A DNA stretch of 64,000 nucleotides from JAIVJZ01 sp036386515. Its GTDB lineage: Bacteria; Acidobacteriota; Blastocatellia; Pyrinomonadales; Pyrinomonadaceae. This document shows, one piece after another, positions 26,780 through 36,466 of this stretch. The first letter of the stretch is position 1. Every line of letters starts with the position of its first letter. The position numbers were made by a program, and so were the translations under genes. The notes beneath the pieces were generated by a model. The model was not told where the DNA came from and made no database searches. It was given only the letters and a program-made list of their open reading frames with translations. The DNA is taken from contig DASVVO010000084.1 in assembly GCA_036386515.1 (NCBI GenBank), positions 1 to 64,000 of the forward strand, given 5' to 3'.

Positions 26780-29700
26780 ATGCGTCTCAAGTTTTTCCTG
26801 CTGGGCGCGCTCCTCGTCTGCTTAACGTCGTCCGCGCCCGGCCGGACGACGGCGACAGCCACTTCCGCACCGCGCCTGCCGGGCTTTCATGCCGAGACGT
26901 GGACGACCGAACAGGGCTTGCCCGGCGACACCGTCCGCGCCGTGCAGCAGACGCGCGACGGCTATCTCTGGATCGCCACGCAGGGCGGTTTGGCGCGTTT
27001 CGACGGCGTTCGCTTCCACGTCTTCAACCAGCAGAACGTCAAAGAGTTTCGCACGAACGAGTGCTCCGAGTTGTTGGAAGACGCGTCCGGCCAACTCTGG
27101 ATCGGGACGATCGGCGGCGGCCTCCTGCGTTACGCGGCGGGGAAGTTCACGGCCTACGGGCGCGCCGAGGGGCTGCCCACCGATGTCGTCATACGTCTCT
27201 TCGCAGACCGCGCCGGGCGGCTCTGGATCACTTCCTACGAAAGTCTCACGCTGTTCGACGGGCATCAATTCACCACCTTCAACACCGCCGACGGCGGGCG
27301 CAGTGTCTATTCCATTCCGTTCTACGAGGACGAAGCCGGGCGCGTCTGGTTCTTCAAGTCGCGCAGCGTAAATTTCACGAACAGTTCCGCGCTCGGCTTC
27401 TACGAGAACGGGCGGCTGCACACGGGCGACGAAGCGGCGCGACTCTTCCCGCTGAAGTTTGCGCCGAACTCCGGCGGCCTGCCCGTGCGCGATGCCTTCT
27501 GGGTGCAATCGCCGGAGACGAGAACGCTCACGCGGCTGCCCTTTGCGAACGGCGGCGCGCCGGAGACGAAAGTTACATACGGCGCGGACATCATCGCGCC
27601 CTCGCGCGCCTACGAAGACGCGCAGGGTCGCCTCTGGCTCACCAACACCCTGAACGAGCTATTTCTCCTGAGCGACGGCGGCCTGCGGCGCGTGACTTCA
27701 AACGCACCGCCGCGCGGCGCGATCAACGCCCTCCATGCCGACCGCGAAGGCAACCTCTGGGTAGGCACGAGCAACGGCTTGACGAGGCTCAAGGCGCAGG
27801 CGTTCGCCGCCTACACCGTCGCCGACGGGCTGGCGCACGAGTCTCCCTGGACGATCTTTGAAGACAGCCGGGGCGACCTCTGGATCGGCACGAGCGGCGG
27901 CGTGAACCGTTGGCGCGGGGGCAAATTCGACACCTACACGGCGCACGACGGGATGGCCGGGAGCGCGGTCGTGAGTATCGCGGAAGATGCCTCGGGGCGA
28001 CTTTGGTTCGCGTCAACCGACGGGCTGACGAGCTACCACGACGGGCGTTTTCGAGCCTATGCGCGGCGCGAAGGCTTGCTCAGCGAAAACGTGCGCGGGG
28101 TGCTGGTTGACCGGCGCGGGCGGCTCTGGGTCGGCACGCTCGGCGGCCTCCACCTCTTCGAGGCGGGACGCTTCAAGCCCTACACGACCGCCGAGGGGCT
28201 GGCGCACAACAACATCCTCTTCATGCACGAGGACGCCTCCGGCGCGCTCTGGATCGGCACGCCGAACGGCTTGAACCGCCTGCGCGACGAACGCTTCGAG
28301 GTCTTCACCACGAAGGACGGCCTCGCCTCGAACATCGTGATCGGGGCGCACGATGCGAGCGACGGCGCGCTCTGGTTCGGCACGCTCGGCGGCGGACTCG
28401 CGCGCTTCAAAGAGGGAAGATTCAAGCCCGTCACCTCCGCGGCCGGACTCGCCGACGACACCATCACGCGCCTGCTCGAAGACGGCGCGGGCAATCTCTG
28501 GATGGGCAGCACGCGCGGCGTCCTGCGCGCGAGCCTGAAAGATTTGAACGACTACGCGGACGAGCGAGCGCGCTCAGTGACCTGTGTGGCCTACGGCAAG
28601 GCCGACGGGCTGCCTTCGATAGATTGCAGCGGCGGCACGCAACCGGCCGGCTGGCGCACGCGCGCCGGCGCGCTCTGGTTCCCGACGGCGCAGGGCGTCG
28701 CGGTGATCGACCCGTCGCGGCTCGCGCGCAACGAACTTCCGCCGCCCGTCGTCGTCGAGAACCTGGTGGTTGACCGCGCGCCGGTCGCGCTCGCAGATGG
28801 TTTGCGCCTGCCGCGCGGGAGTCGCGCCGTCGAGATTCATTTCACCGCGCTCAGTTTCGTTGACCCGTCGAAGGTCAGGTTTCGCTACCTGCTCGAAGGC
28901 TTCGACCGCGATTGGGTGGAAGCGGGCGCGCGGCGCGAGGCGTTCTACACGAACCTGCCGCCGGGCAGCTATCGCTTCCGCGTTCTCGCCGCCAACGACG
29001 ACGGCGTGTGGAGCGAGCAGGGCGCGACGTTCGCTTTCATCCTGCCGCCCTATTTTTACCAAACGCGCTGGTTCTACCTCGTCGCCGCGCTGCTGACCGC
29101 CGCCGCCATGTGGGGCGTCTATCAACTGCGCGTGCGGCAGTTGAAACACGAGTTCGTGGCCGTGCTGGAGGAGCGCAACCGCATCGCGCGCGAACTGCAC
29201 GACTCGCTCGCGCAAGGCTTCACCAGTATCTCCATTCATCTCGAAGCCGTGAGCGCGAAGATGGGCGCGCCGCACGATGCCGCGCGCGAGCATCTGAATC
29301 AGGCGCGCCTGCTCGTGCGCAGCAGCCTCGCCGAAGCCCGGCGCACGGTGCGCGATCTGCGCTCCGGCTTGTTGGAGACGGGCGACCTCGCCGCCGCGCT
29401 CGCGGAGGTCGCCGGGCAATTAACGGCCGGGACGAACGTTTCGGCTCAGGTCACGATCGGGGGCGCGGCGCGACCGCTGCCCGCGCGCGTCGAGAGCAAC
29501 TTGCTGCGCGTCGGGCAGGAGGCTTTGACCAACGCCGTCCGCCACGCGGGCGCGCGCACGGTGCGGACGCGTCTCGAATACGGCAGCGGCCAGGTGAAAC
29601 TGTGCATCGAAGACGACGGGCAAGGTTTCGATGTCCACACGACCGACGCGGCGGCCAACGGCGGCGGCTTCGGCCTGCGCGGGATGCGCGAGCGGCTCGT

Positions 29701-29809
29701 CCAAATCGGCGGCACGCTCGCGGTCGAGAGTTTGCCGGGGCGCGGCACGCAGATCACGGCCACCGTCCCGCTCGGCGAAAACGGAAACGGCGAGCGAAGC
29801 GATAGTTAA
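26780..29809 (+). CDS. Propeller-type sensor histidine kinase (HisKA_3)
   Basis: A roughly 1009-residue membrane sensor. A signal/anchor (MRLKFFLLGALLVCL) leads into a periplasmic two-component propeller made of about a dozen repeats, each with a D-G-x-L-W-I/V-G-T type motif (residues about 40-610). A Y_Y_Y domain follows (FRYLLEGFDRDWVEAG, about 690-780), then a membrane span near 775-795, a HisKA_3 helix with the phosphoacceptor in ARELHDSLAQGF and an HATPase domain (GFGLRGMRERL). It probably senses carbohydrate or envelope ligands and phosphorylates the NarL-type regulator encoded 51 bases downstream. Confidence 0.92.
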   Translation: MRLKFFLLGALLVCLTSSAPGRTTATATSAPRLPGFHAETWTTEQGLPGDTVRAVQQTRDGYLWIATQGGLARFDGVRFHVFNQQNVKEFRTNECSELLEDASGQLWIGTIGGGLLRYAAGKFTAYGRAEGLPTDVVIRLFADRAGRLWITSYESLTLFDGHQFTTFNTADGGRSVYSIPFYEDEAGRVWFFKSRSVNFTNSSALGFYENGRLHTGDEAARLFPLKFAPNSGGLPVRDAFWVQSPETRTLTRLPFANGGAPETKVTYGADIIAPSRAYEDAQGRLWLTNTLNELFLLSDGGLRRVTSNAPPRGAINALHADREGNLWVGTSNGLTRLKAQAFAAYTVADGLAHESPWTIFEDSRGDLWIGTSGGVNRWRGGKFDTYTAHDGMAGSAVVSIAEDASGRLWFASTDGLTSYHDGRFRAYARREGLLSENVRGVLVDRRGRLWVGTLGGLHLFEAGRFKPYTTAEGLAHNNILFMHEDASGALWIGTPNGLNRLRDERFEVFTTKDGLASNIVIGAHDASDGALWFGTLGGGLARFKEGRFKPVTSAAGLADDTITRLLEDGAGNLWMGSTRGVLRASLKDLNDYADERARSVTCVAYGKADGLPSIDCSGGTQPAGWRTRAGALWFPTAQGVAVIDPSRLARNELPPPVVVENLVVDRAPVALADGLRLPRGSRAVEIHFTALSFVDPSKVRFRYLLEGFDRDWVEAGARREAFYTNLPPGSYRFRVLAANDDGVWSEQGATFAFILPPYFYQTRWFYLVAALLTAAAMWGVYQLRVRQLKHEFVAVLEERNRIARELHDSLAQGFTSISIHLEAVSAKMGAPHDAAREHLNQARLLVRSSLAEARRTVRDLRSGLLETGDLAAALAEVAGQLTAGTNVSAQVTIGGAARPLPARVESNLLRVGQEALTNAVRHAGARTVRTRLEYGSGQVKLCIEDDGQGFDVHTTDAAANGGGFGLRGMRERLVQIGGTLAVESLPGRGTQITATVPLGENGNGERSDS

Positions 29810-29860
29810 GACGCCGGGCGCACGAGGGTTGAGCGACGGATTGAGTTGATTGATTAACTT

Positions 29861-30505
29861 ATGACGGAACAGACACACGAGCGCGGAAAGATTCGCATCC
29901 TCATCGCGGACGACCATCCCTTCTTTCTCGACGGGTTGACGGCTAACCTCGAAGCCGAGCCGGACATGCAGGTCGTCGCGCGCGCGGCGGACGGGCGGCA
30001 GGCGGTCGAGTTGTGCCGCGAGCACGCGCCCGACGTGGTGCTGATCGATCTGCGGATGCCGGTGATGAACGGCGTCGAGGCGATTCGCGAGATCGTCGTC
30101 TGCTCGCCCGCGAGCCGCATCATCGTCCTCACCACCTACGACGGCGACGAAGACATCCACCGCGCGCTCAAGGCCGGGGCAAAGTCTTACCTGCTCAAGG
30201 ATGTGTTCCGCGAAGAACTCCTGTCGGCCATCCGCGAAGTGCATAGCGGGCGACGGCACATCCCGGCGCAGGTGGCCGGGCGGCTCGCCGAGCGCGTCCT
30301 CACCGACGAGTTGACCGAACGCGAGCGCGAAGTGCTGCGGCTCGTCGCGGGCGGCAAGTCGAACCGCGAGATCGGCGTCGCGCTCAACATCGCCGAGGGC
30401 ACGGTCAAAGCGCACGTCAACAACATCCTCAACAAACTCAACGCCAACGACCGCACCCAGGCCGCCATGATCGCGCTCCAGCGCGGCCTCTTCCGCTTCG
30501 ACTAA
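29861..30505 (+). CDS. NarL/FixJ-family response regulator
   Basis: A 214-residue regulator. The N-terminal receiver has the acidic DDHPFFLDGL segment and phosphoacceptor Asp in VVLIDLRMPVMNG. The C-terminal LuxR-type helix-turn-helix is LTEREREVLRLVAGGKSNRE (about residues 149-168), with the second helix in EGTVKAHVNNILNKL. It is co-transcribed with the propeller sensor kinase and is almost surely its cognate regulator. Confidence 0.94.
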   Translation: MTEQTHERGKIRILIADDHPFFLDGLTANLEAEPDMQVVARAADGRQAVELCREHAPDVVLIDLRMPVMNGVEAIREIVVCSPASRIIVLTTYDGDEDIHRALKAGAKSYLLKDVFREELLSAIREVHSGRRHIPAQVAGRLAERVLTDELTEREREVLRLVAGGKSNREIGVALNIAEGTVKAHVNNILNKLNANDRTQAAMIALQRGLFRFD

Positions 30506-30666
30506 CGCACACGCCCTTCTCTCCCGACACCCGCAGCGTCTATATCGAAAGTTTACCCGCGCGTAGGACTTTTGCCCGATGCGGAAGTCCGCGCCCGCCA
30601 TCTACAATCCGGGACGTTAATAAGTATCTCCCGCTCCGGTAAAACCGGCGGCATGGAGGAAAGCCT

Positions 30667-30936
30667 TTGTCAGCCCGTCTCATGTCTTCCCGCGCGAGCC
30701 TGCTCCGAGTCAACCGCATCCATTGTCAGCACGCGCGCTGGCTGGAATTGCTCTATCTCGCCTGCGCGCTGCTGCTCGGCGCGCTGCTCGCCGCCACGAC
30801 GCTCGCGGCCGCGCCCCTGCAACCGGCGCACGCCCGCACGCGAGTTGAACAACGCCGACCGCCCCGCGCGGAATCGCGCGTCGTTCATCCCGCGCCGCAC
30901 GCCGCCGCCATCCACAACGCGTTCGACTCGAAGTAA
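30667..30936 (+). CDS. Small secreted or membrane-anchored protein, unknown
   Basis: An 89-residue ORF with one hydrophobic stretch (about 27-48, LLYLACALLLGALLAATTLA) ending in an Ala-rich possible cleavage site, then a basic, Pro/His-rich tail. A TTG start is supported by GGAGGAAAG just upstream; an ATG five codons later is an alternative. No family is known to me. It precedes the repeat cluster and the giant FG-GAP gene. Confidence 0.45.
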   Translation: MSARLMSSRASLLRVNRIHCQHARWLELLYLACALLLGALLAATTLAAAPLQPAHARTRVEQRRPPRAESRVVHPAPHAAAIHNAFDSK

Positions 30937-30956
30937 GAGCTTGCCCGTTTTACCTC

Positions 30957-31013
30957 TACTTGAAAAAGTTCTTCTCCCAACTTGAAAAAGTTTTCCCCCA
31001 ACTTGAAAAAGTT
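30957..31013 (+). repeat. Three hairpin repeats spaced 21-22 bp
   Basis: Three copies of a unit centred on ACTTGAAAAAGTT occur at 30957-30970, 30979-30992 and 31000-31013, joined by pyrimidine-rich spacers. The last two carry AACTT and AAGTT arms around GAAA, giving small stem-loops. The spacing equals two helical turns. The array ends just before the ribosome site (AAAGGAG) of the FG-GAP gene and could be an operator array or a structured 5' leader. Confidence 0.85.
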
Positions 31014-31036
31014 TTCCCCCAAAGGAGTCTGAAATT

Positions 31037-34000
31037 TTGAACCGTATAAAGCAGCCCCTCGCCCTCGTCTCGATCATCTTGTCCATCATCACTCTCTCGG
31101 CCGCCCTCACCCGCACGGGTTCGGCGCGTCTGGCCGGAGCGGGTGAGTTGTCGAAATTGCGCGGACAGGCGGCCGTCGAGTTTCTCAAAGACAACGACCT
31201 GCACGAACCTCTGGCGGCGACGGCGGCCACGGGCGCATTTGTCGAAGAGGCGCGCTTGCTGGCAAACGACGGCGTGAGCCAGGACAACATGGGTTTCAGC
31301 GTGGCCGTCTCCGGCGACACGGCGGTCGTCGGCGCACCGGCCGATGCCGTCAACTCGAAGAACCGGCAAGGCTCGGTTTACGTCTATGTGCGTAGCGGCA
31401 CGAGTTGGACGCAGCAGCAGAAACTCCTCGCTTCGGACGGCGCGGCCAACGACGAGTTCGGATACAGCGTCGGCATCGTGGGCGACACCATCGCGGTCGG
31501 CAGGCACAACACGCAGACCGGCGTGAACCGCACGCGCGGCGCGGTCTACATCTTCAAGCGCACGGGCGCGACGTGGGCGGAGCAGCAAATCCTGACGGCG
31601 AGCGACGGCGTCGAAGGCGACATCTTCGGCACGAGCCTCGCCCTCGAAAACGACACGCTCATCATCGGCGCGCAGCAGAAGAACATCGGCTCAAACTTCT
31701 TTCAGGGCGCGGCCTACATTTTCACACGCGCCACGAGCAGCACGAGCTTCGCGCAGCAAGCGAGACTGACGGCCAACGACGGCGGCTTCGCAGACATCTT
31801 CGGCTACGCGGTCGCCGTCTCCGGCGACACGGCCATCGTCGGCGCGGTCGGCGGCGCGGGTTCGGGGGCGGCGAGCGGGCGCGGATGGGCTTACGTCTAT
31901 GTCCGCAGCGGTTCGAGTTGGACGCAGCAGCAGAAGCTCCTCGCTTCGGACGGCGCATCCGGCGACGCCTTCGGCTATTCGGTCGGCGTGAGCGGCGAGA
32001 CGGCCATCATCGGCGCGCGCGCCGACGTGGTCGGCTCATCGGGCGAAGTCGGCTCGGCCTACGTGTTCACGCGCACGGGCGCGACGTGGAGCGAACAACA
32101 GAAACTCACCGGCGCCGAAACCACGCCGCGCAACGATTTCTTCGGCAACAGCGTCGCCATCTCCGGCGAAACTATCGCCATCGGCTCGCCCGCGCACGAG
32201 TACTTGCCCGGCCTCACCAACCACGGCGCGGTCTACGTCTTCAGCCGCAGCGGCACAGTCTGGACGCGGCAGCAGAAACTCGTCCACGGCGATGCGGGAG
32301 CCGACGCGCTCGGCCAGGCAGTCGCCTTCGACGGCAGTTCGATCATCGCGGGCGCGCCCTCCAAAGCGAGCGCGCGCGGCGCGGCCTACGGCTTCGCGCG
32401 CGAAGCCGTTGACCCGAACCGCATCAACGGCGCGGAGACCGGCCAGTCGAGCTTCTCCGGGCGCAGCGTTGACATAGACGGCGACACGGCCATCATGAGC
32501 GCGGACTTCGACAGCATCGACGGCACATTCAACGGCACCAGAACGGGCGCGGCCTACATCTTCACGCGCACCGGCGTAACCTGGACGCAGCAGGCGCGGC
32601 TCGTGCCGCCCGACGGCGCATACAACGACCACTTCAGTTCCTCCGTGGCGATTTCCGGCAACACGGCCATCATCGGCGCGTATGACCACAAGGTCGGCGC
32701 GAACGCCTCGCAGGGCGCGGCCTACGTCTACACGCGCACGGGCACGACCTGGACGTTGCAGCAGAAACTCACGGCTGCGGACGGCGCGGCTTCCGATAGC
32801 TTCGGCTATGCGGTTGACATCGCCGGCGACACGGCCGTTGTCGCCGCCGTGGGCGATGACATCCTCGCCACGAACGACAATCGAGGCTCGGCCTACGTCT
32901 TCGCGCGCACGGGCGCGACGTGGAGCGAACAGGCCCGGTTCACCGCGCACAGCGACAAGGCCGGGAGCAGCTTCGGCGTTGACGTGGCCGTCTCCGGCCA
33001 CACCGTCATCGTCGGCTGTTCGCTGGAGACCATCGGCACCACCCAGAATCAGGGCGCGGCCTACGTCTTCACGCGCGCGGGCGCGACTTGGACTGAGCAA
33101 CAGCGACTCTTCAAGGCGACCGGCGGCGAAAACGGCGACGGCTTCGGCGTCGCGGTCGGCATCGACGGCGAGACGCTGGTCGTCGGCGCGGCCGGTTTCA
33201 GCGCGGTCGGCAACAAAGGCACGGCCTACGTCTACGTGCGCGCCAATTCCGCCTGGACGCAACAACAACAACTGCTATCGAGCGACCTCGATTTCAACGA
33301 CCAGTTGGGCAAGGCCGTGGACATCAGCGGCGACACCATCATCCTCGGCGCGTTCGGCAAGAACAGCAATCAGGGCGCGGCCTATGTTTTCAAACGCGCG
33401 AATTCGAGTTGGACGCAGCAGCAAAAACTGTTCGCCGCCGACGGCTCACAGGCCGACTTTTTCGGCGTCAGCGTCGGCGTCTCCGGCGATTACGCGATCG
33501 CGGGCGCGCACGGCGACGATGTCGCGGGCAAGCAGGAGCAAGGCTCCGCCTACATCTTCGCCCTCGGCGGAAGCACGGCCACGCCCACCCCGACGCCCAC
33601 CGCCTCCCCCACGCCGACGACGGCCAGCGTGCAGTTCAGCGCGGCGAGCTACGAGTTCAACGAGAGCGCGGAGCGCGCGACCATTACCATCACCCGCAGC
33701 GGCGATCCGACGGGCGCGGTCTCCGTCGAGTTGCGCACGATTGACGACCCGGCGGCCGTCAGGTGCGACGACATCGTGAACAACGCGGGCGCGGCCTACG
33801 CGCGCTGCGATTACGCCACCACGGTCGAGACGGTTTCGTGGCCGGCGGGCGACACGCAGCCGAGACAGGTCACTATTCCGCTGATCAACGACGCGCACGT
33901 CGAAGGCGCGGAGAACGTCCAACTGCGCCTCGTGGGCGCGCAGGGCGCAAGCGCGGGCGCGCCCTCGAACGCCACGCTCGTCATTCTCGATAACGACGCG

Positions 34001-34756
34001 GCCGGGTCAACCGCCAACCCTATTTTCAACACGACCTTCTTCGTGCGCATGAACTATCTCGACTTCCTCTCGCGCGAGCCGGAGGCGGCCGAGCCGTGGT
34101 CGGCGGTGCTGAACAACTGCTCGGATGTCAACAACAACCCCACGTGCGACCGCCTGACGGTCTCCTCGGCCTTCTTCCGCTCGCAGGAGTTTCAACTCAA
34201 AGGACTCTACATCTACCTCCTGTACAAGTCGGCCTTGAACCGTCGCCCGACTTACGACGAGGTCATCCCCGACATGCGAAGCGTCACGGGGCAAACGCCC
34301 GAAGAGGTCTATCAGAAGAAGGCCGCCTTCGTCGCCGCCTTCGCCGCGCGCCAGGAGTTCACGAATCTTTACGGGGCGTCGAGCCATCAGGCTTTCGTCG
34401 ATACGCTGCTCGGTCGTTACTCCTTGCAGCAGATCACGACCGAAGACCCCGCGACGCCCGACGGCACGGCGCAAGTGACCCTGACGCGCCAGCAACTCGT
34501 GGCCGGTCTGGCTTCGAGTTCGTACACGCGGGCGCAGGTGCTCCGCGCGCTCGTGCAGAGCAACGAGGTCGAAGCCGCCGAATTCAACGGGGCGTTTGTG
34601 GCGATGCAGTACTACGGCTACTTGCGCCGCACGCCGGAGGAGGGGGGCTACAACAACTGGCTCAACTACCTGAACAACAACCCCAACGACTTTCGCAAGA
34701 TGGTTGACGGCTTCATGAACTCCGTCGAGTATCGCCTGCGCTTCGGGCAGCCCTGA
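31037..34756 (+). CDS. Large FG-GAP repeat surface protein with Calx-beta and DUF4214 domains
   Basis: A 1239-residue secreted protein. A signal peptide (about 1-30) is followed by about 14 FG-GAP-like propeller repeats of about 55-60 residues, each with a pattern like FGYSVGVSGETAIIGA and ending in GAAYVFTRTGATW (about 65-840). A short Pro/Thr linker (PTPTPTASPTP), a Calx-beta domain (about 860-990) and a C-terminal DUF4214 (NYLDFLSREPE to EYRLRFGQP) complete it. Such proteins are often surface-exposed and may bind matrix or partners. The start is a TTG with AAAGGAG 10 bases upstream. The near-identical repeats invite copy-number change. Confidence 0.9.
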   Translation: MNRIKQPLALVSIILSIITLSAALTRTGSARLAGAGELSKLRGQAAVEFLKDNDLHEPLAATAATGAFVEEARLLANDGVSQDNMGFSVAVSGDTAVVGAPADAVNSKNRQGSVYVYVRSGTSWTQQQKLLASDGAANDEFGYSVGIVGDTIAVGRHNTQTGVNRTRGAVYIFKRTGATWAEQQILTASDGVEGDIFGTSLALENDTLIIGAQQKNIGSNFFQGAAYIFTRATSSTSFAQQARLTANDGGFADIFGYAVAVSGDTAIVGAVGGAGSGAASGRGWAYVYVRSGSSWTQQQKLLASDGASGDAFGYSVGVSGETAIIGARADVVGSSGEVGSAYVFTRTGATWSEQQKLTGAETTPRNDFFGNSVAISGETIAIGSPAHEYLPGLTNHGAVYVFSRSGTVWTRQQKLVHGDAGADALGQAVAFDGSSIIAGAPSKASARGAAYGFAREAVDPNRINGAETGQSSFSGRSVDIDGDTAIMSADFDSIDGTFNGTRTGAAYIFTRTGVTWTQQARLVPPDGAYNDHFSSSVAISGNTAIIGAYDHKVGANASQGAAYVYTRTGTTWTLQQKLTAADGAASDSFGYAVDIAGDTAVVAAVGDDILATNDNRGSAYVFARTGATWSEQARFTAHSDKAGSSFGVDVAVSGHTVIVGCSLETIGTTQNQGAAYVFTRAGATWTEQQRLFKATGGENGDGFGVAVGIDGETLVVGAAGFSAVGNKGTAYVYVRANSAWTQQQQLLSSDLDFNDQLGKAVDISGDTIILGAFGKNSNQGAAYVFKRANSSWTQQQKLFAADGSQADFFGVSVGVSGDYAIAGAHGDDVAGKQEQGSAYIFALGGSTATPTPTPTASPTPTTASVQFSAASYEFNESAERATITITRSGDPTGAVSVELRTIDDPAAVRCDDIVNNAGAAYARCDYATTVETVSWPAGDTQPRQVTIPLINDAHVEGAENVQLRLVGAQGASAGAPSNATLVILDNDAAGSTANPIFNTTFFVRMNYLDFLSREPEAAEPWSAVLNNCSDVNNNPTCDRLTVSSAFFRSQEFQLKGLYIYLLYKSALNRRPTYDEVIPDMRSVTGQTPEEVYQKKAAFVAAFAARQEFTNLYGASSHQAFVDTLLGRYSLQQITTEDPATPDGTAQVTLTRQQLVAGLASSSYTRAQVLRALVQSNEVEAAEFNGAFVAMQYYGYLRRTPEEGGYNNWLNYLNNNPNDFRKMVDGFMNSVEYRLRFGQP

Positions 34757-34925
34757 GCGGCCGGCCGGACGTGTCCGCGAAAGTTAAGAGAGGCCGCTAC
34801 GAGTCACAAACTCGGGCAGCCTCTGAGTTAGTAAATTCGTGGCGGCCTCTATAGCTTCGGCACGGCGGGCGTCGCGTCGCGCGGCCATCACGCTCGCGTT
34901 CGTGAGCGGCAACGGTAATCCGCGC

Positions 34926-35170
34926 TTAGAAGCTGTTTGAACGAGTCCCGTCAGGGACGATTGATAGTAGCCCGGCGATTTATCGCCGGGGATCAGGTAG
35001 CAGGATAAAGTATTGAGTCCCGGAGGGACGATTGAATGTTCATCACCATTCAACCGTCCCTCCGGGACTCTCTGTCAAGGACACGTTCACTCTCCCAGCC
35101 ATGAATGGCTGGGCTATGATCAAACGTCCCTCCGGGACAAACACGGCTTTACGTTTCAAACAGCTTCTTA
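34926..35170. repeat. Composite palindromic element, copy A
   Basis: The element is bounded by near-perfect terminal inverted repeats (TTAGAAGCTGTTTGA at the left, TCAAACAGCTTCTTA at the right, 14 of 15 matching). Inside, in order: a GTCCC/GGGAC hairpin ending GATTG, a CCCGGC/GCCGGG hairpin, a GTCCCGGAGGGAC unit with GATTGAATG, its inverted partner, a CCCAGCC/GGCTGGG hairpin and a final GTCCC unit. Copy B at 56128 has the same order. No gene lies within it. Its right end supplies the TAA stop of the SCO1-like gene. Confidence 0.85.
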
Positions 35171-35998
35171 GTTGCGGCTCGTGTTGCCGCCTTTGCTCGC
35201 GGCCTCGTTGACGACTTTGACGAGCGTCGCGGCCGGAGCGAGTCCGTAGGTGCGCGTCCAGTATCCGGCGGCGTCGTTGCCGATGAGCAACATGGGCGTG
35301 TGGTCGTTCTTGTCGGCGACGGCCGCGCCGAGCGCGATGAGCAGTTGATCGATTTCGGGTTTGCTGCCCGTCACGAAAGTCCACCCCGGAGCGGTTTTGA
35401 ACTTCGCGCTGAAGTCCTTCAATCTCTCGGGCGTGTCCGTCGCCGGATCGACGCTGATCGAGATCAATTCGATGTCGCGCCCGACACGCTCGCCGAGTTC
35501 CTGCTGCACCTTGCGGAAGGTGGCCGTGAGCGGCGGGCAGATCGTGGTGCAGGTGGTGAAGATGAAGTTGATCGCTACCGTCTTACCGCGCACGAGGTCG
35601 GAGTAGAAGTTGAGTTTTTGGCCGTGCTGGTTGTAGACCACGGTGTCGGGAATCTTGAGCGAGTTCGGGGCAACGGTCGTGGTCGTCCCTTTCACAGCCG
35701 GGGTCGCATTGGCCGGGGTCGCGGGAGCGGCTTCGTGCCCCTCGTGCCCCTCGTGCCCGGCCTCCGCAGCCTTCGCGGGGCGGAGATTCATCCCGCACTT
35801 CGGGCACCGACCCGGCTTATTCGATTTAACATCCGCATCCATCGGGCAGGTATAGACGACCGCCGCCGCCTTCTTCCTGGCGGCGGGTTTACGCTGCGCG
35901 ACGGCGACCGCATGGTCGTCCGCGAAGCCCGACGGCAGCGCGGCGAGGGCGACGAGAGCGATGAACGAAAAAAGAGCGCGGCTGATTCTTAGTTGCAT
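35168..35998 (-). CDS. SCO1/SenC-type copper protein with heavy-metal-binding domain
   Basis: A 276-residue exported protein. A signal peptide (about 1-26) is followed by a small heavy-metal-binding domain (YTCPMDADVKS with CPKCGMNL, about 48-72), a His/Glu-rich GHEGHEGHE stretch (about 80-88), and a thioredoxin-fold SCO1/SenC domain. The latter has the copper ligands CxxxC (FTTCTTICPP) and a later His (NDHTPMLL). SCO proteins deliver copper to cytochrome c oxidase or act as thiol reductases. The extra metal-binding module suggests copper capture before delivery. AGGAAA precedes the ATG. Confidence 0.9.
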   Translation of the reverse strand: MQLRISRALFSFIALVALAALPSGFADDHAVAVAQRKPAARKKAAAVVYTCPMDADVKSNKPGRCPKCGMNLRPAKAAEAGHEGHEGHEAAPATPANATPAVKGTTTTVAPNSLKIPDTVVYNQHGQKLNFYSDLVRGKTVAINFIFTTCTTICPPLTATFRKVQQELGERVGRDIELISISVDPATDTPERLKDFSAKFKTAPGWTFVTGSKPEIDQLLIALGAAVADKNDHTPMLLIGNDAAGYWTRTYGLAPAATLVKVVNEAASKGGNTSRN

Positions 35999-36466
35999 GA
36001 TGATTTCCTTTTCTGGCAGCGGTTATTTCTCCTCAGGCTTATTCTGTCCGGCCACGTCCGCATCGGTAAACCATCACTGCGTCGAACGGTAAATTTGCGA
36101 AGGTGACGCCGCGCGTGAGGCGACGCGCGCGATGACATTATAGACCGCGGCGCGCGGAAACACTCGCGCGCATCATCTTCCCCGCGCCCGCCGCCTTCGC
36201 CCGCTGCCGTTGCTGCCGGACGCCCAAGAGAAACTACACGGCGAACGAATTGCCGGAGGGCAAGCGCGCCGCCCGGCAACACGGCCGCGAGCGTTGAGTT
36301 CAACCCGCCGCCGTTCGTTTGATCGTGCGGCGGAAATTGGCGGGGCGGAAAGAAGGAAGGGGACGCTTGCGATGCGTCCCCTTCATCTCGATCCGTAGTC
36401 CGGTCTCTGGCCGGAGAAGGTGTGCGCGCTCGGCTTCGTGATGGAAGGCCGGGCGCGTCGTCAGGC
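35999..36466. other. Intergenic region
   Basis: About 468 bases between two minus-strand genes. It contains the M36 terminator-like hairpin and the SCO1 promoter area. I see no gene or repeat otherwise. Confidence 0.5.
36356..36384 (-). terminator. Terminator-like hairpin after the M36 protease
   Basis: An 11-bp perfect stem (GAAGGGGACGC with its complement) around a 7-base loop lies about 83 bases beyond the protease stop on the minus strand. Confidence 0.6.

Noticed and set aside
30957..31013. Short CRISPR array.
   Set aside because: Only three units with near-identical 7-8 base gaps; no variable spacers.
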